DNA of 64,000 nucleotides from Rhodospirillales bacterium (GCA_023898765.1 CP060238.1:1178001-1242000), one strand, 5' to 3'. Counted from the stretch's first letter, positions 29,802-38,769 are shown. Notes: a model not told the origin generated them from the letters alone. Numbers and translations are program-made.

Positions 29802-30447
29802 AGAAACGGAAAGCGCGCGGGCGGAATTGTATACCGTGCCGCAACTGGTGGACGGGCTGGGAGGAAAGATCGGGCGGGAGACCTATATCGCCTATCTGAC
29901 GCAGGCCTATCATCACGTCAAACATACGGTGCCGTTTTTGATGAATATGGGCGCGGGTATTCCGCAGGAAAAGAAATGGCTGCACAAGGCCATTATCGAA
30001 TATCTGGAGGAAGAAGTCGGGCATGAGGAATGGATTTTAAACGACATTGAATCTGCCGGCGGCGACAAGGAAGCGGCGCGGGCCTCCAAACCCAATCTCG
30101 AAACGCAGGTTATGAATGCTTATAATTACGACTACATTAACCGTAAAAACCCCGTCGGTTTTTTAGGAATGGTTTTTATGCTGGAAAGCACGTCCGTCCA
30201 GATTGCGGAAAAAGGGGCAAGCGCGGTTAAAACAGCGCTGGACCTCCCGCAAAAAGCCTTTTCCTATCTCTATTCACATGGGGAACTGGATATCTCGCAT
30301 ATGAAATTTTTTGAGGAAACGGTGAATAAAATCACAGACCCCGAAGATCAGGAAGCTATTATCGAAGTCGCGCAGAATACATTCCGCCTTTTTGCGAATG
30401 TGATGTGCGCCATCCCGCATGAAGGAGCCGTTCAAAATGCCGCTTAA
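29776..30447 (+). CDS. TenA-like / heme-oxygenase-like di-iron oxidase candidate
   Basis: 223 residues, all-helical. Annotated relatives are called TenA-like or 'iron-containing redox enzyme'. Candidate metal ligands fit the heme-oxygenase-like di-iron pattern: E80 and H83 (EEVGHEEW), E137 (MLES), then H168-x3-D172-x2-H175 (SHGELDISH), with H46, H47 or H50 (YHHVKHT) as a possible additional ligand. Families of this type (UndA, BesC, CADD) oxidise fatty acids or amino acids using O2. The conserved Cys pair of thiaminase-type TenA is not seen. Its reading frame overlaps both neighbours, so it is translated with the ligase and SDR. The substrate is unknown. Confidence 0.8.
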   Translation: MSFYDRLVKETESARAELYTVPQLVDGLGGKIGRETYIAYLTQAYHHVKHTVPFLMNMGAGIPQEKKWLHKAIIEYLEEEVGHEEWILNDIESAGGDKEAARASKPNLETQVMNAYNYDYINRKNPVGFLGMVFMLESTSVQIAEKGASAVKTALDLPQKAFSYLYSHGELDISHMKFFEETVNKITDPEDQEAIIEVAQNTFRLFANVMCAIPHEGAVQNAA

Positions 30448-31216
30448 AAACAAGACAGTCTACATAACCGGTGGAACAGGCGGCATTGGCACGCCTTTGG
30501 TGAAACATTTGCAAGACGCCGGCGCGAACGTCATCGTCTACGATCTCGACAGGGATGGCGATCTGGTGGGGAACCTCGACCGGACCTGCGCCTACTTGAA
30601 AGACAATACGCCGGATATCCTGATCAATATGGCCGGGTATAATGTTCTCGATTATTGTGAAAATCAGGATCTGGAGGCTGTGATTGATCTGAATATGATG
30701 GTGCCTGTCCGCCTGTCGCAGGCCGTTTTGCCGGGCATGAAAAAGCGCGGCTCGGGGCAGATTGTCAATATGGGCTCCATGACCGCGTTGATTCCTTTGC
30801 CGCATTTGACGGGCTATGTTGCCGCCAAGGCGGGGCTGAAAGGGTTTAACGATGCCTTGCGGCGGGAGCTTGGAGGCAGCGGCGTTTCCGTGACGCATAT
30901 TGTGCCGCGCGCCGTACAAACGGGTATGAATTCCGGTGTGAAGGCCGAGGTTAACCGGCGCACAGGCGTTAAATACGATTCTCCGGAGGATATTGCGCAG
31001 CGCGTTTTTCAGGCGCTCGTCAACCGGGAGAAAGAAGTCCGGTTTGGCTGGCCGGAACGTTTCTTTGCTTTTATGAATGCGAATTTCCCGTCCCTCATTG
31101 ATGCCGGTTTGCAGAAAAACCGTAAGATCGGGGAAGAGGTGCTGGACAGTGACGCTTCCAAAACGCCTGCGCGTGGGTCTGAAAAGGCGCAGTCCAAAAA
31201 GGCACGGGCGGCGTAA
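30437..31216 (+). CDS. Short-chain dehydrogenase/reductase (SDR)
   Basis: 259 residues from the ATG at 30437, chosen because AAGGAG lies 9 nt upstream; the longer frame from 30419 would place that ribosome site inside the gene. TGGTGGIG cofactor loop, NMAGYN, catalytic Ser in MGSMTALIP and Tyr-x3-Lys in GYVAAKAGL. An Asp in VYDLD after strand 2 suggests NAD(H) rather than NADP(H). The C-terminal tail is basic with a hydrophobic stretch (FFAFMNANFPSLIDAGL), as in membrane-associated SDRs. It overlaps the oxidase gene by 11 nt, so it should act on the same pathway. Confidence 0.9.
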   Translation: MPLKNKTVYITGGTGGIGTPLVKHLQDAGANVIVYDLDRDGDLVGNLDRTCAYLKDNTPDILINMAGYNVLDYCENQDLEAVIDLNMMVPVRLSQAVLPGMKKRGSGQIVNMGSMTALIPLPHLTGYVAAKAGLKGFNDALRRELGGSGVSVTHIVPRAVQTGMNSGVKAEVNRRTGVKYDSPEDIAQRVFQALVNREKEVRFGWPERFFAFMNANFPSLIDAGLQKNRKIGEEVLDSDASKTPARGSEKAQSKKARAA

Positions 31217-31258
31217 ATTATTTTTTAATTTTGACAAATTCAATCAAGGAGAAAAACA

Positions 31259-31993
31259 ATGAAAAAAACCTTACTTCTTATTACAACATCCGTCCTGGTG
31301 CTTTCGGCGCCGGCCATGGCGCAAACTTATGCTCAGCAGCCGGCGACGGCGCCAACGGAACTTTCTCAAAATGCCGCCGCCTTGAATCCTGCGATGGAAC
31401 AGGTTGCCGTTTTGCAAAAAGAATGGGCGCGCATCAAATACCAGGTTGCCGATGAGGATTCGCAGGTTGAGGCGCTTCAAAGACTGGGACAACAGGCTGC
31501 TCAGGTGAGCGCGGCTTATCCGGATGCGCCGGAGCCGAAAATCTGGGAGGGTATTATTCTCTCTACGGAGGCCGGCATAGAAGGCGGGCTGGGCGCGCTT
31601 GATAAAGTCAAAAAGGCCAAAGGGCTTTTTGAGGCGTCTTTAAAACAAAACCCTAACGCGCTGGAGGGGTCGGCTTACACGTCTCTTGGCTCCCTTTACT
31701 ATCAGGTGCCCGGCTGGCCGGTGGGATTTGGCGATGATGAAGAGGCGGAAAAAAATCTTAAGCAGGCCCTGCAGATTAATCCGAACGGCATTGATCCGAA
31801 CTTTTTCTACGGAGATTTTTTGTTGGAGGACGGGCGCTACGATGAGGCGAAAGTCTACATGGAGCGCGCTTTGAGAGCGCCAGACCGTCCTTCACGTCCT
31901 TTGGCGGATGCGGGACGCAGGCAGGAAATCAAAGCCGCCCTTGCGAAAATCAACGAGAAAAGCAAAAATAAGCAGGTGCAAAGATACAATTAG
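31259..31993 (+). CDS. Periplasmic TPR protein
   Basis: 244 residues. Signal peptide MKKTLLLITTSVLVLSAPAM ending AMA-Q, then three or more tetratricopeptide-like units (AKGLFEASLKQNPNALEGSA, AEKNLKQALQINPNGID, FYGDFLLEDGRYDEAKVYME). Good ribosome site AAGGAG 7 nt before the ATG. It sits between the biosynthetic genes and the two-component genes with gaps of only 42 and 13 nt, so it probably belongs to the same transcript and may serve as a periplasmic scaffold or sensor-partner (inference). Confidence 0.85.
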   Translation: MKKTLLLITTSVLVLSAPAMAQTYAQQPATAPTELSQNAAALNPAMEQVAVLQKEWARIKYQVADEDSQVEALQRLGQQAAQVSAAYPDAPEPKIWEGIILSTEAGIEGGLGALDKVKKAKGLFEASLKQNPNALEGSAYTSLGSLYYQVPGWPVGFGDDEEAEKNLKQALQINPNGIDPNFFYGDFLLEDGRYDEAKVYMERALRAPDRPSRPLADAGRRQEIKAALAKINEKSKNKQVQRYN

Positions 31994-32006
31994 GTCTGTC
32001 TGATTT

Positions 32007-32663
32007 ATGCGTTTGCTTCTTGTTGAAGATGACAAAAATCTGGGAAAGGCCACAGCGGAAGGACTAAGGGAATCTTTCGCTGTGGATTGGGTGCGTCATG
32101 CGGAAGACGCGGAAGACGCTCTGGCCACGACGTCTTATGTCCTCGTTGTTCTGGATATCAATCTGCCGGGTATGTCGGGGTTGGAGTTTCTGAAAAAGCT
32201 GCGCCAGAACAAAAAAACGATTCCTGTTTTGCTTTTAACCGCTCGTGACGCTATCCGGCACAAGGTCGAGGGCCTGAATGCCGGGGCGGACGATTATCTG
32301 GTAAAACCTTTCGATCTGGAAGAGCTTCTGGCGCGCTGCGCGGCATTGATTCGCCGCGGGAATGACGGAAGCGCTCCGGTTATCCGGCACAGGGATTTTT
32401 CCTATGAACCGGCCAACGGCAATCTCACGCATAAAGGCAAAGCGGTTATGCTGTCCGGTCGGGAACGGGCTGTCTTTGACTGCCTTATCCGCAATATCAA
32501 CCGGCCGGTCAGTAAAGATAAGATCATGGAAAGCATTTACGACTGGTCTTCCGAGGACATTGAAAGCAATACCATAGAGGTTCATATCGCGTCCTTGCGG
32601 CGCAAGTTGGGGCGGGATCTTATCAAGACAATCCGCGGTGTGGGGTATATTATTCCCAAATGA
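32007..32663 (+). CDS. OmpR-family response regulator
   Basis: 218 residues. Receiver domain with VEDD acidic pocket, phospho-acceptor Asp in VLVVLDINLPGMSG (~residue 50), Thr in LLLTARD and Lys in DDYLVKPFDLEEL. C-terminal winged helix: IEVHIASLRRKLGRDLIKTI ends with RGVGYII. Controls promoters after phosphorylation by the kinase encoded next, whose start overlaps its stop (ATGA at 32660). Likely regulates this operon or the adjacent surface genes, but no repeat operator was identified. Confidence 0.95.
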   Translation: MRLLLVEDDKNLGKATAEGLRESFAVDWVRHAEDAEDALATTSYVLVVLDINLPGMSGLEFLKKLRQNKKTIPVLLLTARDAIRHKVEGLNAGADDYLVKPFDLEELLARCAALIRRGNDGSAPVIRHRDFSYEPANGNLTHKGKAVMLSGRERAVFDCLIRNINRPVSKDKIMESIYDWSSEDIESNTIEVHIASLRRKLGRDLIKTIRGVGYIIPK

Positions 32664-33994
32664 GCAAAATATACTCCCTGCGCAAAGATCTGATTGTATG
32701 GATCAGTATTCCGGTTCTGATCGCGACCTCTTTAACCCTTCTTATAGGGTTTATTTTTGCGTGGCATGAGGTTGAGGAGGTCTATGACGCCCAGCTTGTA
32801 CATTCCGCTAAAATCCTTCTGCAGTTAACCGAGCATGAAATTCTGGAAGATGAAGGATTTCATCTGGGAGTTGAAAACGCCAATCTGGAACATAAATACG
32901 AGCAAAAAATAGGGTTCCGTATCTGGGTTAACAATACGCTTATCACACAATCTCCCAATACGCTTGTTTTCTCGGATTTTGAAGCCTCGCCCGGTTTTTC
33001 CGACCACCAGTTTGAAAAAAACAAATGGCGCTTTTTCGTGTTCCTTGATCCTGAGCACGGCATCAAAATCGAAACCTCGGAACGCTATGATATCCGGTAC
33101 GAGGTTATTTCCCAGATTATGGCGGCTCTCGTTCTGCCGGGGCTTGTTTTTATTCCCTTGATTTTTGTTATTGTCTGGATCGGGGTCCGGAAGGTTTTAA
33201 AGCCTGTTATCAAAATATCGGCCAACATGGATAAACGCAGCCCCGATGATTTTTCGCCGATAGAGCAATTAACCGTGGCGGAAGAAATCGTTCCTTTGGT
33301 GCAGGCGCTCAACAGGCTTTTCGGGCGCATAGGGGAAAGTTTCCGGCGGGAGCGCGAATTTACCGATTATGCGGCCCATGAGCTTCGCACGCCGCTGGCG
33401 GCGATGAAAACCCAGACACAGGTGCTTCAGAAAAAAGCGAACGGCATGCCTGAATCTGCCGATAGTTTCAAAAACTTGCAGGACTCGATAGATCGCGCGA
33501 CCCAGCTCGTCGAGCAGCTTTTATCGCTGTCCCGTATTCAAAACGAAGAATTTCCGAAATCGGACGTCAACCTTTCCGAGTGCCTGTATGAGTGCGTTGA
33601 CGATATACAGCCACAGGCGGAGAAGAAAAAGATTACGATTCACGCCGAGATTGCAGACGATGTTTTCATAAAAGGGCACGAGGATTCGATCATGATTTTG
33701 CTGAGAAACCTTCTTGATAACGCGGTCAAATACACGCCGCAGGGGCAGGAGGTTCAGGTGTCTCTTTCCAGAGCCGCTCTTTTGGACATCTCCGATACAG
33801 GACCCGGCATCAGCGATAAGGACAAGGAGAAAGTGTTTCAGCGGTTTGTACGGGTGGACCAGTCCGGTCAGGCGGGAAGCGGCCTTGGGCTGTCCATTGT
33901 CAGCTGGATTGCTTCCGCCCACGATGTCGAAATCCGGCTCAGGGACAATGACCCGCACGGCTTGAAAGTCACCTTGCAGTGGAAGCCTCTTTAA
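32660..33994 (+). CDS. Sensor histidine kinase (QseC/TctE-like layout)
   Basis: 444 residues. Membrane helix near residues 14-37, a ~110-residue periplasmic domain, second helix near 150-170 (ALVLPGLVFIPLIFVIVWIG), short HAMP-like linker, then HisKA with TDYAAHELRTPLAAMKTQ (phospho-His), N box LLRNLLDNAVKYTP, G1 DISDTGPGI and G2 GSGLGLSIV. Periplasmic ligand unknown; the upstream periplasmic TPR protein is a candidate partner. Translationally coupled to the response regulator by a 4-nt overlap. Confidence 0.95.
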   Translation: MSKIYSLRKDLIVWISIPVLIATSLTLLIGFIFAWHEVEEVYDAQLVHSAKILLQLTEHEILEDEGFHLGVENANLEHKYEQKIGFRIWVNNTLITQSPNTLVFSDFEASPGFSDHQFEKNKWRFFVFLDPEHGIKIETSERYDIRYEVISQIMAALVLPGLVFIPLIFVIVWIGVRKVLKPVIKISANMDKRSPDDFSPIEQLTVAEEIVPLVQALNRLFGRIGESFRREREFTDYAAHELRTPLAAMKTQTQVLQKKANGMPESADSFKNLQDSIDRATQLVEQLLSLSRIQNEEFPKSDVNLSECLYECVDDIQPQAEKKKITIHAEIADDVFIKGHEDSIMILLRNLLDNAVKYTPQGQEVQVSLSRAALLDISDTGPGISDKDKEKVFQRFVRVDQSGQAGSGLGLSIVSWIASAHDVEIRLRDNDPHGLKVTLQWKPL

Positions 33995-34106
33995 AAAACG
34001 CGGAAAAGGGGGGGGCGGTTTCCGATCTTGTGCCGCTGCGTAATGCCGAGTTGCTGGCCCCAAGGTAAAGTGATAGAGAAGATAAAAAACAAAGGGGCCC
34101 ATAAGC

Positions 34107-34652
34107 ATGTCGTCTAACGTTAAGATTATTGTACTTGTTCTGGTTGTCTTTGCCTTTGCCGGCGGGGCGTGGTTCTTCTTTCCCGGTCAGAAGGACAGAA
34201 TGCTTTCAGACAAAGCGAATGGCAGCGCGCAGTTGTCGTCTGCGGCGGGTCAAAGCAGTAACAGCGCGTGGGTCAGGCGTTGTATTGATAAAAGGCAAAA
34301 TCAATGTGAGGCGTTTCAAAGCCTTGTCCTGAAACAGAATAATATGCGTATCGCGGAAGTGGCGGTTTCCCTGCCGGAGGGTGTAACAAAAGACGCAAAA
34401 ATGGCGGTTGTCCTCCCTCTCGGGATTGTTGTCGGGAAAGGCATTGCGCTGCAGGTCGATGAAAACGAAGCGTTGAAAATACCGGTGTATTCATGCGGTC
34501 AGGACGGATGTGTTTCTCATATGAATTTGTCCCCTGATTTCGTAAAAACCATGCGGGCGGGCAAAGTTCTTAAAATCATTTTCCTGGATGCAAAGCAGAA
34601 GAAAATCAAGGTCGAGATGACTCTCAAGGGGTTTTCCAGCGCTCTTTTTTAA
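34107..34652 (+). CDS. IalB-family (invasion-associated locus B-like) protein
   Basis: 181 residues. N-terminal membrane segment NVKIIVLVLVVFAFAGGAWF, which may be an anchor or uncleaved signal. The rest follows the IalB pattern: W-xx-C in WVRRCIDKRQNQCEAFQ, LPLGIVVGKGIALQVDENEA, PVYSCGQDGCVSHMNLS and a C-terminal VEMTLKGFSSAL. IalB of Bartonella is linked to erythrocyte invasion, but the family is widespread in free-living Alphaproteobacteria and the general function is unknown. It follows the kinase gene by 112 nt and has its own likely transcription unit. Confidence 0.85.
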   Translation: MSSNVKIIVLVLVVFAFAGGAWFFFPGQKDRMLSDKANGSAQLSSAAGQSSNSAWVRRCIDKRQNQCEAFQSLVLKQNNMRIAEVAVSLPEGVTKDAKMAVVLPLGIVVGKGIALQVDENEALKIPVYSCGQDGCVSHMNLSPDFVKTMRAGKVLKIIFLDAKQKKIKVEMTLKGFSSALF

Positions 34653-34906
34653 AATGAATAGTCATAACTTTCCGAATACAGGAGCAGTATACCCTGTGGT
34701 TTTTTTGCAACAGTGCTGTGGAAAATAGAGAAAACTTGCTGAAGAGGGCTGGAATGACAGGGGCAATGCTGTTACCAATTCCACACGGTTTTGTCAGTGA
34801 TCCTGTTTCGCTGTCTCTGGCAATGTTCACAAAAAGTTCAAACTGGGCGGGGTTGCCTTACTGAAACGTATTCCCTACTGTGGGTTGAGATTCTTTTATA
34901 ATTTAT

Positions 34907-34942
34907 GGAGAAAAAAATAATGAAGGAGAAAAAAATAATGAA
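34907..34942 (+). repeat. 18-bp tandem duplication of a ribosome site and start codon
   Basis: GGAGAAAAAAATAATGAA occurs twice back to back (34907-34924 and 34925-34942). Each copy holds a GGAG and an ATG in the same frame. The unit is six codons, so both ATGs (34920 and 34938) plus one at 34905 open the same autotransporter frame. Confidence 0.9.
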
Positions 34943-37900
34943 ATTAAATCTGAAAGCGGCTCTTTTGGCCGGAACAGCAGTCATCGCTCTTGGCGCCGGA
35001 TCTTCATCCGCCCTGGCTCAGACGGAACTGACAAATGGCGTTGCGATTGTGGCGACAGATGCTGCAGGGGTAACGGAAACAGATGCAACAAACACAGTGA
35101 CCGTTGACACAAGTGGCGCGGCCGTCGTTCTGGGGGCGCCGGGCACGAATTCGGTTATCATGAATATTGCTTCCAGAACATTGACCATGAATGTGTCTGG
35201 TGTCACGAACCCTCTGACATTTGCGGACGATATCGTGGAAACAGCCGGTAATATCGCAATCAATATTACGGACGCAACGTCTGTTAACTTCCTTGGGAAT
35301 GTTTCGGCATCTCCTATTTCTGTCGGAAGCCTGGTTGCGGATGCGACAACCTTGCTGACTGTGGATACGGCTGCGGCTGAAAACCACACGTTTGCAGCAA
35401 CAATCAATGCGGCAGATGCTACCGATACCGTGAATCTGACGGTAACGAATACGGATGGCGGCGCGAACACCGTGACATTCACGGGCGCGATTGGTGGAAC
35501 AACGGTATCTAACGCCATTGACACAATCGCGATCGGCGCGGACACGGTGGATCCGATGGATGTGACCTTCGGGGCTTCTGTGAATGCCGGCGCGATCAAC
35601 ATCGGCGGCGGGAACGGCGCCAACGCGACGAACAATGTCCGTTTTGGAACGGCTGCTGGAACATCAACAGTTACAGGACAAATTGTAGGTCTTGGCGCTG
35701 GCGACACGAATAATGTGAGTGTTGTCGGCGGTTCTACGGTAACGTTTGTCACAGGTTTCGGTGCGGAAATTGATGCCATTAACCTGGGCGCAGACGCCAC
35801 GGATACAACGGTTACCATTCAGGGCGCCGTTGCTTCCGGACCGATTACAATCGGGGCGGGCGCGACTGCCGACACCAATACGCTGACATTGGATACGACG
35901 AATGGCGCGTTCACCGTGACCCCTGCGATCGTAGGCGGTCATGCGAATGATGACAATAGCCTGCTTGTTTCCGGCGGCGACGTTGCCACGGTTACGGGGG
36001 ATGTCGGTGCGAGCAGCCAGATCGACACGATAACGCTTTCCGGTACGGGAACGGGCCTGACGTTGGGCGGCACATTGGAAGCGGCCGATATCAATATCGG
36101 AGCGGGAACGACATTGACCTCCGGCGGTGCCGTTACAGGCGACCTCGACTTCACCGGCGGCGGTACATTGGCGCTTGGCCATGCCGTGACGGGAACGATC
36201 GATAACACCTCCGGCACGGACGGTGTCGGTACCTTGACGACATCTGCCGGTACATTTGCCGTGTCCGGCATTGTCGGCGGAACGAACACGCTGGGATCGA
36301 TCACCAACAGCGGAACGGGAACGGTGACGTTTAACGCGGCAACGTCTGCAACAACGGTCACACAGTCCGGTACGGGAGAAATCCAGTTTGATGATACGGC
36401 CACGGCCACAACCTTTGTGGTGAGCGATGCGGGCGGTGTCATTGATTTTGACGGGGCTGTGATGGGGAATACCCGGTTTAGCGCAGACGGTGAGGTGACG
36501 ATTGCGGACGGATTCGATATCACGGGGACCGTCAACAACACATCCGGTGCGGCTGGTGCGGGTACGTTGACCGTTGAAGGAACAACAACCGTTTCCGGTA
36601 ATGTTGGCGCGTCAAACACGCTGAAAACGATTACGGCCGGGGCCGCTGGTAAAACGGCCACGTTCTCCGGAACGGTGCGTGCTGCGGACATTGATTTCTC
36701 CGGGGCTGGCGATATCGCCTTTGACGGAAACACGACGGTGACGAATGATGTCGATATGGCTGATAATGCCGGTACGGTAACATTCGGGGACGGTGCAAAC
36801 TTCACCGGTACGGTTCAGGATACATCTGACGATAAAGGGACTGCAACATTTGCAGGGTCTTCTACGGTTACAGGCAGCCTCGGTACGGCGGGTAACTCTC
36901 TGAATGTTGTGAACTTTAACGGTGTTGCCGGTAAGGCTGTAACGGTTTCCGGCGGTGTTGATGTCAATGATGACATTAACGTTGGCGCGGGGTCTGTGAC
37001 CATTTCCGGCCAGGTTACAACGGTTCAGGATGTCAACTTTACAGGAGACGGTTCGATCAGTTTTGCCGACGCGCTTGTCGCGATCGGGGATGATGTCCTG
37101 ACCGGAACGGATAGCGAAGGTACGGTGACGTTCCTCGGTGACGGTACGGTTGGCGGTGATATCGCGGCTGACGGGTCCGAGCTGCTGGCTCTGATTCTCA
37201 GTGGAACGGCCAAAACCGTTGCTGTTACCGGTGCCATTGAGGCTGCGGACACGACAACGATCGGAAGCAACATTCTGACGGCCGGTACAACGGTTGATGT
37301 AGATGCCGGGCAGACGTTGGGATTCGAGATCACAGGGGACACTGACGGCGAAAACGGCCGGATCGTTTCCGCTGGTGCGGCGACGGTCGATGCGACTGCT
37401 GTTGTGGACGTTACGGTGAATACGACCGAGTTTGTAGCCGATGCGACCGAATACACGGTCATTGACGGTACAGGCGGCGGCGGTGTCGCTGATTTGACGA
37501 CGACGATCACAGACGATTCCGTGTTCTTGACCTTTACCCAGAAAGTGGCGGATGATGACAACCTTGTTCTGGTTGCGAATCGTACGGCGAGCAATACTCT
37601 GGCGACAGGCACCAACAACAAAAACGTTGCGACTGTTCTTGAGGCTTTGGGGGCCGCCGGTGACGCAGGTCTTGACGGCGTTCAGGGGGCTCTTCAGGGT
37701 GCATCGACGGTGGCGGAACTGGATTCGAAACTCGAATCCCTTACCCCGACGGTGGATGGCGGTTTTGTTACCGGTGGAACGCAGGCTAGCGCGTTGAATA
37801 TCGGTGCGACCAACATGCGTCTTGCAGCGGCCCGCACGGGTGAAGATACGGGTATGGTTGCCGGTGAAATGGGAGAAGGCGTTACGACATGGCTGAAAGG

Positions 37901-38717
37901 CTTTGGTCAAATGGCCGACCAGGACAGACGTGACGGTGTCGCCGGTTATGATGCCGACACATACGGCGTAGCCGTTGGTATCGACTCGGAAAACATTCTG
38001 GATAACAGTGTTATCGGGGTGTCTCTCAGCTATGCGAATACGGACGTGGACTCCAAAAACTCGAACAACACCGAAACCGATGTAGACAGCTATCAGGTAT
38101 CTGTTTACGGAAGCCATGATTATGAAGGTCGCCTTTATGTCAGCGGTGTGCTGGGATATGCCTATAACGACATCGACCAGACCCGTCATAATGTTGCAGG
38201 TATTGCCGGTAACGACGCCAGAGCCGACTTCGACAGCAATCAGTACATTGCATATGCGGAAGTGGGTAAAGACTTCGATGCGGGCAACAGGCTGACTTTG
38301 ACGCCGAAAGCGCTGGTGAATTATCAGCACATCGATATCGACGGATACACCGAAACGGGCTCCACCGCGAACCAGGTTGTCAGTCTTGATAACATGGATA
38401 TTTTCGAGGTCGGTCTGGGCGTGAAAGCCGAATGGGATCTGGAAGACAATTCCGGAAACAGCGTTCGTCCTTCTATCAATGCCGGATATCGTTACGATCT
38501 GGTCGGTGATGAAGTACAGGCAACCTCCAGGTTTACAGGTGGCGGCGCGTCCTTCTCGACAAATGGTGCGGATCCTGCACAAGGAACGTTCAACGTCGGT
38601 GCTGCTGTGACGTATGATCTGGAAAACAACTGGGCGTTGACGGCAGATTACGAATACGAAGGCAAGTCTGACTTCGGAGCGCATTCTGCGTCCTTGCGTG
38701 CCGGATATAAATTCTAA
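34938..38717 (+). CDS. Autotransporter with repetitive passenger (rickettsial OmpB-like)
   Basis: 1259 residues from the ATG at 34938, preferred because AAGGAG is 9 nt upstream and the signal peptide MKLNLKAALLAGTAVIALGA then starts cleanly; in-frame ATGs lie at 34905 and 34920. The ~900-residue passenger is Thr/Gly/Ala/Asp-rich with beta-helix-like repeats (LGGTLEAADINIGAGTTL, ADIDFSGAGDIAF), resembling rickettsial Sca5/OmpB. A linker at ~950-980 leads to a ~280-residue C-terminal beta-barrel (TYGVAVGIDSENILDNSVIG, YIAYAEVGKDFDAGNRLTL, SLRAGYKF) with terminal Phe for BAM insertion. No protease triad noticed. Likely an abundant surface-layer or adhesion protein. Ends in a clear terminator. 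Confidence 0.9.
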   Translation: MKLNLKAALLAGTAVIALGAGSSSALAQTELTNGVAIVATDAAGVTETDATNTVTVDTSGAAVVLGAPGTNSVIMNIASRTLTMNVSGVTNPLTFADDIVETAGNIAINITDATSVNFLGNVSASPISVGSLVADATTLLTVDTAAAENHTFAATINAADATDTVNLTVTNTDGGANTVTFTGAIGGTTVSNAIDTIAIGADTVDPMDVTFGASVNAGAINIGGGNGANATNNVRFGTAAGTSTVTGQIVGLGAGDTNNVSVVGGSTVTFVTGFGAEIDAINLGADATDTTVTIQGAVASGPITIGAGATADTNTLTLDTTNGAFTVTPAIVGGHANDDNSLLVSGGDVATVTGDVGASSQIDTITLSGTGTGLTLGGTLEAADINIGAGTTLTSGGAVTGDLDFTGGGTLALGHAVTGTIDNTSGTDGVGTLTTSAGTFAVSGIVGGTNTLGSITNSGTGTVTFNAATSATTVTQSGTGEIQFDDTATATTFVVSDAGGVIDFDGAVMGNTRFSADGEVTIADGFDITGTVNNTSGAAGAGTLTVEGTTTVSGNVGASNTLKTITAGAAGKTATFSGTVRAADIDFSGAGDIAFDGNTTVTNDVDMADNAGTVTFGDGANFTGTVQDTSDDKGTATFAGSSTVTGSLGTAGNSLNVVNFNGVAGKAVTVSGGVDVNDDINVGAGSVTISGQVTTVQDVNFTGDGSISFADALVAIGDDVLTGTDSEGTVTFLGDGTVGGDIAADGSELLALILSGTAKTVAVTGAIEAADTTTIGSNILTAGTTVDVDAGQTLGFEITGDTDGENGRIVSAGAATVDATAVVDVTVNTTEFVADATEYTVIDGTGGGGVADLTTTITDDSVFLTFTQKVADDDNLVLVANRTASNTLATGTNNKNVATVLEALGAAGDAGLDGVQGALQGASTVAELDSKLESLTPTVDGGFVTGGTQASALNIGATNMRLAAARTGEDTGMVAGEMGEGVTTWLKGFGQMADQDRRDGVAGYDADTYGVAVGIDSENILDNSVIGVSLSYANTDVDSKNSNNTETDVDSYQVSVYGSHDYEGRLYVSGVLGYAYNDIDQTRHNVAGIAGNDARADFDSNQYIAYAEVGKDFDAGNRLTLTPKALVNYQHIDIDGYTETGSTANQVVSLDNMDIFEVGLGVKAEWDLEDNSGNSVRPSINAGYRYDLVGDEVQATSRFTGGGASFSTNGADPAQGTFNVGAAVTYDLENNWALTADYEYEGKSDFGAHSASLRAGYKF

Positions 38718-38740
38718 TCCATAAATTTTATAAAAATAAA

Positions 38741-38769
38741 AAGCCCTGCTGAGAAGCGGGGCTTTTTTT
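38741..38769 (+). terminator. Factor-independent terminator of the autotransporter gene
   Basis: 10-bp stem AAGCCCTGCT / AGCGGGGCTT (one T-G pair), GAGA loop, followed by a run of T, 23 nt after the stop codon. Confidence 0.92.

Noticed and set aside
29776..30447. Thiaminase II (tenA) for thiamine salvage
   Set aside because: No thiamine genes nearby, the TenA cysteines are not seen and a di-iron ligand pattern is present.
34871..34902. Sigma-70 promoter with TATAAT at 34897-34902 for the autotransporter
   Set aside because: The -10 match is good but no acceptable -35 lies 16-18 bp upstream, so it was not listed as a feature.
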